Below are positions 59,701 through 64,000 of a stretch of DNA of 64,000 nt, in pieces. The notes below the pieces were generated by a model. That model worked only from the letters and a program-made list of their open reading frames with translations. It searched no databases and was not told where the DNA came from. This DNA comes from Armatimonadota bacterium (lineage in GTDB: Bacteria; Armatimonadota; Fimbriimonadia; Fimbriimonadales; Fimbriimonadaceae). The stretch covers positions 40,616 to 104,615 of the forward strand of contig JANYCU010000053.1 in the NCBI GenBank assembly GCA_025360125.1, in the 5' to 3' direction. The position numbers were made by a program, and so were the translations under genes. How positions within the stretch are numbered: position 1 is the first letter of the stretch; each line of letters starts with the position of its first letter.

Positions 59701-59939
59701 GGAGCGCTATCACGATCGACACTCCCGAGGGAATTCCGTTTGGGCTCAAACTCGCCGAAGGCTCCTCCGATCCGATCGCTCGGATGTACAACTGCAGCTT
59801 CGACGGCTCAAAAATGAGGGTTTCCACCGCATTCAAAGGCAAAACCATGACCGAGGTCAACTTCCTAGAGGACTCAATCAAGCCGTTTGTGCCAACCCTC
59901 GCAACCTACGAGATCAAGTCGATTCGTTGGTCGAAATAA
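56742..59939 (+). CDS. GH38 alpha-mannosidase with N-terminal accessory domain
   Basis: GHLVGHAHIDLQWLWEWQEGI; GGRVCEGDTNMISPESHARQFLYGQSYFKEKFG; GWEPDTFGHSLQMPQILKMGG; YGVGNHGGGPT. Confidence 0.93.
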   Translation: MFLAAAFASTFFADNDECLVFVSRNLAKGDSNWYTYFSISERKLKFKAGDKLSYDIFLDPKNPVTKGALDVELDEGDPLRDRKLNDTDGKRAHGDGALDSAKGHWLHRVINVNDLAGRTATAWNLNFEGDRDGRYLMAVDNIKVTHADGSVDVIYDGGPPQAHKLAQTSGYTKFPAWRVVDKAEIEPGKDLEPLIAKTEDQAKKKQALEAIDEELKIVENYLKGKPQDIHTKQHLDQTRLMLDALYQSDNVTPEQIEAALHMANQALEHSHPEMKKYTGHLVGHAHIDLQWLWEWQEGIVTSHDTFNQAVKFMDEYPGFTFSQSSSVIYQAVEEAYPDLFKKVQDKVKKGQWELVGGRVCEGDTNMISPESHARQFLYGQSYFKEKFGKTATVGWEPDTFGHSLQMPQILKMGGCKYYYFCRGGQGKPLFWWEGLDKTRILAFDEPASGSWYNADISYKQFQEMLDFEKNTGSKDALMVYGVGNHGGGPTREMIQEAVKMMAKQDLPGIKFSTASQFFNKLSTYDLAKIPVIEDELNPVFDGCYTTHSEVKQLNRQAENATATAEAISVMANQFGFNYPHAQFRKSWEDICFNHHHDTLPGSGIHAPYEKTKVTLGRAIADSKDTTVKAMELMTQRVTAKVGGMSFMVANPVGWTRSEWVETLAVPSGWNGQNMDIDRLVTVAPDGKEYPVEVLDRITKRIKFYAADVPSFGYRVFQVRNGDTRPKSSYTFNKSEISSDGIHAVIDPIQGGLKELTIRGKTFRNVGQLKMNYEKPGGMTAWVIQPIDHVDTWKPSGIEVKPTTLGLDLKMTYTMDSTNRPGVPTTVTQTFQFRDGANDIPVQVLCDWHNVGTGQTNNPMLRVSFDVDSAEAPQTGIFDIPYGILERPTDGKEYPAMKWGAIGDLAILNDCKYGYATKDKTLTMTLIRSSYDPDPEPNSGVHQWQYVIHPKTERETWADVTRAGYNLNQPMVCATVPYDSRGKSPLDWSAITIDTPEGIPFGLKLAEGSSDPIARMYNCSFDGSKMRVSTAFKGKTMTEVNFLEDSIKPFVPTLATYEIKSIRWSK

Positions 59940-60990
59940 ACCGACTCACATCAAGAAACGAGACCTCATGAGGAATGCAATAAAAGGAATCATGAACGAC
60001 ATCGCCAATGATCGAGCCAAATTTGTACCCGTGGCCGCTGAACCCGCAGGCGACCACGAGGTTCGGTTCCACCTCGCCAATCATAAAGTGTCCGTCGGGT
60101 GAAACATCATAGTCGCATGTTTTGCGGCTCAAGATAGTGGGTGATAAGCCAGGCAGAAATCGCTCGGTCAACGCCGCCAAGCCCCTTTCTTGGTCGGCAG
60201 TGCTGGACGAAGAAAATCGATGATGTCCGCCGACTTTTACTCCCGGAACTTGGTCAACCGCCGGAAAACCGTACAGCATCTCTCCCGTCTCGTTCATGAT
60301 TCCAAAGCCCGGAAGATCTTTCCAGTCGGATTCGTGCCACACCAGCAAATGTGTCTCGCGTGATAAAAACGGAGCGACTTGCGGCACCAATTCGCCCGTC
60401 GCATTTCCAGCCGCAACAACAACTTGACTAGCCAAATAGGCTGCCCGCTCTCCCTGCACAGACCAACGATCGCCAACCGGACTGAGCCCCAACACCTTAT
60501 CCGTCGCAAACGAAACACCATTCTCGCTCGCCCTCCGATAAATCGCTGACGTCGCATCCGCCGATCGAACGTAGCCGCCCTCGGCCTCAAAGAATCCTAT
60601 GTAATCTTGGGGCAAGCGAAAGCGAGGAAACTGATCGTTCGCCTCCTTCGCAGTCAAAATTCGATGGTCAATATCGTGCTCCATCGCACTCGCCAAGGAA
60701 CCCAGCACAAGTTCGCTCGAAGCGGGTCCCGCGTAAAATCCACCCGCCGGAACGTACAAATCATCTCCCAACGTCTTCCACTTCTCAATAGCCTCGCGAA
60801 GCAATGGCACGTACCCCGCGTGCTCAAAATAGCTCAATCGAAACAGCCGAAGGCCATCGCTCGACGCCCCGAACGAATTCGCCGGACCATGGGTGTCGAT
60901 GACCAAGACCCGCTCGCCACGCCTCGTCCCCGCCAACGCCGTCGAAAGCCCAACCACCCCCGCCCCAACAATAATGAGATCAAATTCCAT
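59914..60990 (-). CDS. SolA/sarcosine-oxidase-like FAD-dependent oxidoreductase
   Basis: MEFDLIIVGAGVVGLSTALAGTRRGERVLVIDTHGPANSFGASSDGLRLFR...VVAAGNATGELVP...DYDVSPDGHFMIGE...GFSGHGYKFGSIIGD. Confidence 0.88.
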   Translation of the reverse strand: MEFDLIIVGAGVVGLSTALAGTRRGERVLVIDTHGPANSFGASSDGLRLFRLSYFEHAGYVPLLREAIEKWKTLGDDLYVPAGGFYAGPASSELVLGSLASAMEHDIDHRILTAKEANDQFPRFRLPQDYIGFFEAEGGYVRSADATSAIYRRASENGVSFATDKVLGLSPVGDRWSVQGERAAYLASQVVVAAGNATGELVPQVAPFLSRETHLLVWHESDWKDLPGFGIMNETGEMLYGFPAVDQVPGVKVGGHHRFSSSSTADQERGLAALTERFLPGLSPTILSRKTCDYDVSPDGHFMIGEVEPNLVVACGFSGHGYKFGSIIGDVVHDSFYCIPHEVSFLDVSRFISTNEST

Positions 60991-61315
60991 GGGTCACTAT
61001 CAAACGTTACCCCTCCAAACTGAAAAACAACCAGTGACCTTACGCAATTCGGAATCTTGCGACGAATAGTGCTGTTTTATCCGGGAATAAACATGCTGAT
61101 GTTCGAATACGGGGCTGGATAGTCCATGGGTAATCTGCAAGCAACTAGTCAGATTTACCAGTCAAAAATAAAGGAAAAAATAGGGTACAAATGTGGATCC
61201 AGATTCAGTAATGCTCGAAAGTCAAGAAAGTATTGGAAATCTACTGTAAATTCTTGGCGAATTCGTGAGGTTTCCCTGATATAACTAAGGAATCCAAGTT
61301 TTCTTGGAGGTAGTT

Positions 61316-62698
61316 ATGAAACGCGGAAGCACATCTTTACGGACCCTCATCGCGGGCGTCATTCTCCTAATGGGGATTATTCTTGCGAGTGCCCAGGCCG
61401 GAGCGGGCGGCGGAGTCGTTGTCGGCTCAGACACGGGAGGTACCGGAGGTGATGGCTCTGGTCAAGCGATGACAAATTACACGGTCCTCGTAAAGATCGA
61501 AGAAAAGCTTCATGCCTGGACGGACTATATTGTCAGCGGCGCAATGATAACGCCGAACACGGATCGGCACGTTGTCAGACTCAAAATCGCTTGTCCATAT
61601 ACGGTGACGACAACACCCGACGCAACCGGGTACTGGATTGATACATCGTTCATCACCGCGCTAGGCGTACCTGTCGGGACGGAACTTGGCGCCGATGGAA
61701 CCCCACCCACCATCTTCCTTTCGCCCTACGGAAGCGGTTATCTGCCCAATCCGCCCGAGCAATGTGCAACCGTCTTGTTTGGAAACAGCTACACTCCAAC
61801 ACAATCACCCGCCACTTGGTACGTCGACATTCAGCGTGGTGCGAGTGGCATCCTCACTGGCGGCCAAGTTAAATATTGGGGCTACTTCATCGGTTCTGGC
61901 AAGCACTACAACACCGAAGGTCAGCAAGATGGATCCCGAACCAATCCCAACGCTGGTTGGCACGCAACGACGCTCAACCTCGATAAAATTGAACTGACAT
62001 CGATCAGTCTCGATGCCCGCAAGGTCTATGGCAAAGCCAACCTGGATGGTGAACTCCCAGGAGACCCGAATGCGGAACGGTCGAACAATAATTTTCAACC
62101 CTGGATATTCCGGGGCGGTCACTTTGTTGGAAACATGGGTTGGGGTTCGTCAAAGGACCTCAGCGGCACCGCTAGGACCCAATACATGCTGACCTCCATG
62201 GGCGACTCGGACAATTATCTCGCAGGTTGTCTGACCATGTTTGCAACGGGAACCAGAGGAACGTTTTCATCCGGCACGATCGGTCTCTATCGTCCCTCAA
62301 GCATCACGACCGGTACTCCCGCCCCACCCGCCCTCGATCTGAACCTGAATACGGGCCTCCTCTCCATTTGGGACAACCGATGGAATATTGATCCTGCGGG
62401 AACCCAAGCCTTTGCCGGAGATTATCGATTCCGACCGTATTACTCGGTTTCGCCAACCACCACGGACCAAAACAACTACCTGAACTGGCAGATGCCGTAC
62501 GCCGACGCGATTTGGAGGAAGGAGTATGGCGGCGACAACACCACCGCGACGAAAAAAATGTGGCAATACGTTGCCCTTTGCCAAAACAACGAGGCACCCA
62601 ACACCTGGCAATACTTCGGGTCGACATGGCTTGAAGGAGTAACTGGACAAGTATTCCCTTTGACCGACTCTCGACCACGAATTTGGAAAGTGAGATAG
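61316..62698 (+). CDS. secreted hypothetical protein, 460 aa
   Basis: MKRGSTSLRTLIAGVILLMGIILASAQAGAGGG signal peptide; GGAGG RBS upstream; no family recognised. Confidence 0.65.
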   Translation: MKRGSTSLRTLIAGVILLMGIILASAQAGAGGGVVVGSDTGGTGGDGSGQAMTNYTVLVKIEEKLHAWTDYIVSGAMITPNTDRHVVRLKIACPYTVTTTPDATGYWIDTSFITALGVPVGTELGADGTPPTIFLSPYGSGYLPNPPEQCATVLFGNSYTPTQSPATWYVDIQRGASGILTGGQVKYWGYFIGSGKHYNTEGQQDGSRTNPNAGWHATTLNLDKIELTSISLDARKVYGKANLDGELPGDPNAERSNNNFQPWIFRGGHFVGNMGWGSSKDLSGTARTQYMLTSMGDSDNYLAGCLTMFATGTRGTFSSGTIGLYRPSSITTGTPAPPALDLNLNTGLLSIWDNRWNIDPAGTQAFAGDYRFRPYYSVSPTTTDQNNYLNWQMPYADAIWRKEYGGDNTTATKKMWQYVALCQNNEAPNTWQYFGSTWLEGVTGQVFPLTDSRPRIWKVR

Positions 62699-62702
62699 CC
62701 CG

Positions 62703-63767
62703 ATGAAGCGTTCTTTGCAACTGATAAGCGGCATCGGCTCGATCGGCGTCATCGCGGGAGTGGGCTGGTTCGTGCTTTCGCGTCCTCATACCACGACCCG
62801 TCATGCCGTACCTCCCGCGAAGGATCTCCGCCTCGTAGAGGCGCAAAAGTCGCCGAAGGAGTTCATCGCCAAGAATGAATCATCGAAAGATGTAAAAGTT
62901 CAAACCCTCGTGACCCGCGCCAGAATGACGATGGCCTACGATGCCGCGAACAAGAAGGACTACTCAACCGCCCGGGCCGAGTTCATCGAAGCTTCCTACA
63001 AGCACAAAGGCACCGATGCCATGAACCCCGACTTCGGAACGCTGAGCGACCAGGCCGCCTACCAAGCAATCGTTTGTCTTGAGAATGAGGGATTAAATCA
63101 GGGCGATGGCAAGGGCGATCGCATTGGAAAGAAACTCGATCCGAAAAACCTAACCCGTAGCCAGCAAGAGGCGCAGAAGGAATACCGCAAGTTCATGGCC
63201 GAACGGCCCCTCAGCCCACTCATTCACGCCTGCGCGAGAAGGCTAGAGCGACTCAACGGCGACGCGCTTTCCCCCGAGGACCAGCTCCGGCTCGAAAACG
63301 GCATCGCTACCCAAGAAAAGCAGATCGCGTTCGAAACCAGCGTCTGCGGACCAAAATCCCTCGAAAAAATCCTGCCACTCCTCGGAAAAGACGGCATGAG
63401 CTATAAGGAGCTGGCCAAGGTTTGCCGAACTGATGACAAAGGAACGAGCCTCGAACACCTTAAACAAGGGTGCGAATCCCTTGGCCTGAAACCCATCGGC
63501 CTCGACCTCAACGCCAAAGACTTTAACGCAATGCGCCGACCGTTCATCTGGCTCCAAGCCGACCACTATGTGGCCATCCTTGAGATCAAAGACGGCAAAG
63601 CCCACCTGTACGACCCCCGCTTCCGTGCCGACGACTGGTGCCCGCTCCCGAAAAACGATGACGCAAAATTCCACGCCACCGTCCTCGCATTCGAAACTCC
63701 AAATGCCGACCTAACCATTGAGCCGCATAAAACCAAAAACACCCTCCTCGGAGGCGCAACGAAATGA
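62703..63767 (+). CDS. membrane-anchored C39-like peptidase domain protein
   Basis: N-terminal TM; TPR-like middle; AFETSVCGPKSLEKIL...MSYKELAKVCRTDDKGTSLEHLKQGCESLGLKP...ADHYVAILEIKDGKAHLYDPRF (Cys/His/Asp order of C39). Confidence 0.75.
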   Translation: MKRSLQLISGIGSIGVIAGVGWFVLSRPHTTTRHAVPPAKDLRLVEAQKSPKEFIAKNESSKDVKVQTLVTRARMTMAYDAANKKDYSTARAEFIEASYKHKGTDAMNPDFGTLSDQAAYQAIVCLENEGLNQGDGKGDRIGKKLDPKNLTRSQQEAQKEYRKFMAERPLSPLIHACARRLERLNGDALSPEDQLRLENGIATQEKQIAFETSVCGPKSLEKILPLLGKDGMSYKELAKVCRTDDKGTSLEHLKQGCESLGLKPIGLDLNAKDFNAMRRPFIWLQADHYVAILEIKDGKAHLYDPRFRADDWCPLPKNDDAKFHATVLAFETPNADLTIEPHKTKNTLLGGATK

Positions 63768-63769
63768 TC

Positions 63770-63804
63770 TTAGCAGTCAGCTGCCTGCCTTTAGCTGTTA
63801 GCCC
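63770..63804. repeat. Degenerate heptamer tract TTAGCAG|TCAGCTG|CCTGCCT|TTAGCTG|TTAGCCC
   Basis: 7-nt periodicity immediately after the C39-like gene stop. Confidence 0.5.
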
Positions 63805-63871
63805 CGTTCAAAGGTCAACCTACGCTCATGCCTATGCCGAAAAGCTACCTCTTTGGACGGAGAGGTCGGTG

Positions 63872-64000
63872 TGTAGGGGACGGGTAAAGTTGGACATCTG
63901 TCAAAGGGGGTATTGGCCCTCAGGTTCAAACATTTAGATGTCAGATAGTAAACGATCATTTCGTCATCATTCAGCCGAGTTTAAAGCCCAAGTAGTCCTT
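63872..64000 (+). mobile_element. Left end of an IS3-family-type element, partial
   Basis: Candidate left end tgtaggggacgggtaaagttggacatctgtc, then ORF start at 63938: MSDSKRSFRHHSAEFKAQVVL, an IS3/IS911 OrfA N-terminus; truncated by the window. Confidence 0.75.

Overview
The window is a bacterial chromosome segment with mostly housekeeping and secreted-protein genes. Gene content (a prepilin/H-X9-DG-type secreted protein, DUF2961, GHL10-like, GH38 and tricorn-like proteins) is compatible with Armatimonadota or a relative, but that is only an inference. Recognisable loci: a GHL10-like protein running off the left edge (missing from the ORF track), a methyltransferase-glycosyltransferase fusion, dut, a 5-oxoprolinase pxpB-pxpA-pxpC operon, uvrA encoded as two separate half-genes with two small membrane-protein genes between them, a RAYT transposase bracketed by two REP-like inverted pairs, acs, a tricorn-like protease, a cobalamin riboswitch in front of a prepilin-like gene, a BlaI/BlaR1-like pair, a superoxide dismutase with a Tat-like signal, a flavin-dependent-halogenase-like gene overlapping uvrB, an ilvB-ilvN-ilvC-ilvA-ilvD cluster, GH38, a SolA-like oxidase, a C39-like peptidase and the start of an IS3-type element at the right edge. 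Main second-look items: (1) the split uvrA; (2) an unannotated 34-codon Leu/Val/Ile-rich leader peptide with a textbook antiterminator/terminator before ilvB; (3) a B12 riboswitch before a prepilin-like gene; (4) a dispersed modular hairpin family whose stems covary; (5) two partial gene duplications associated with dispersed repeats; (6) single-nucleotide frameshifts in ilvD and in one membrane gene; (7) intergenic tracts with 7-nt periodicity. All calls come from reading the sequence; no database search was run.
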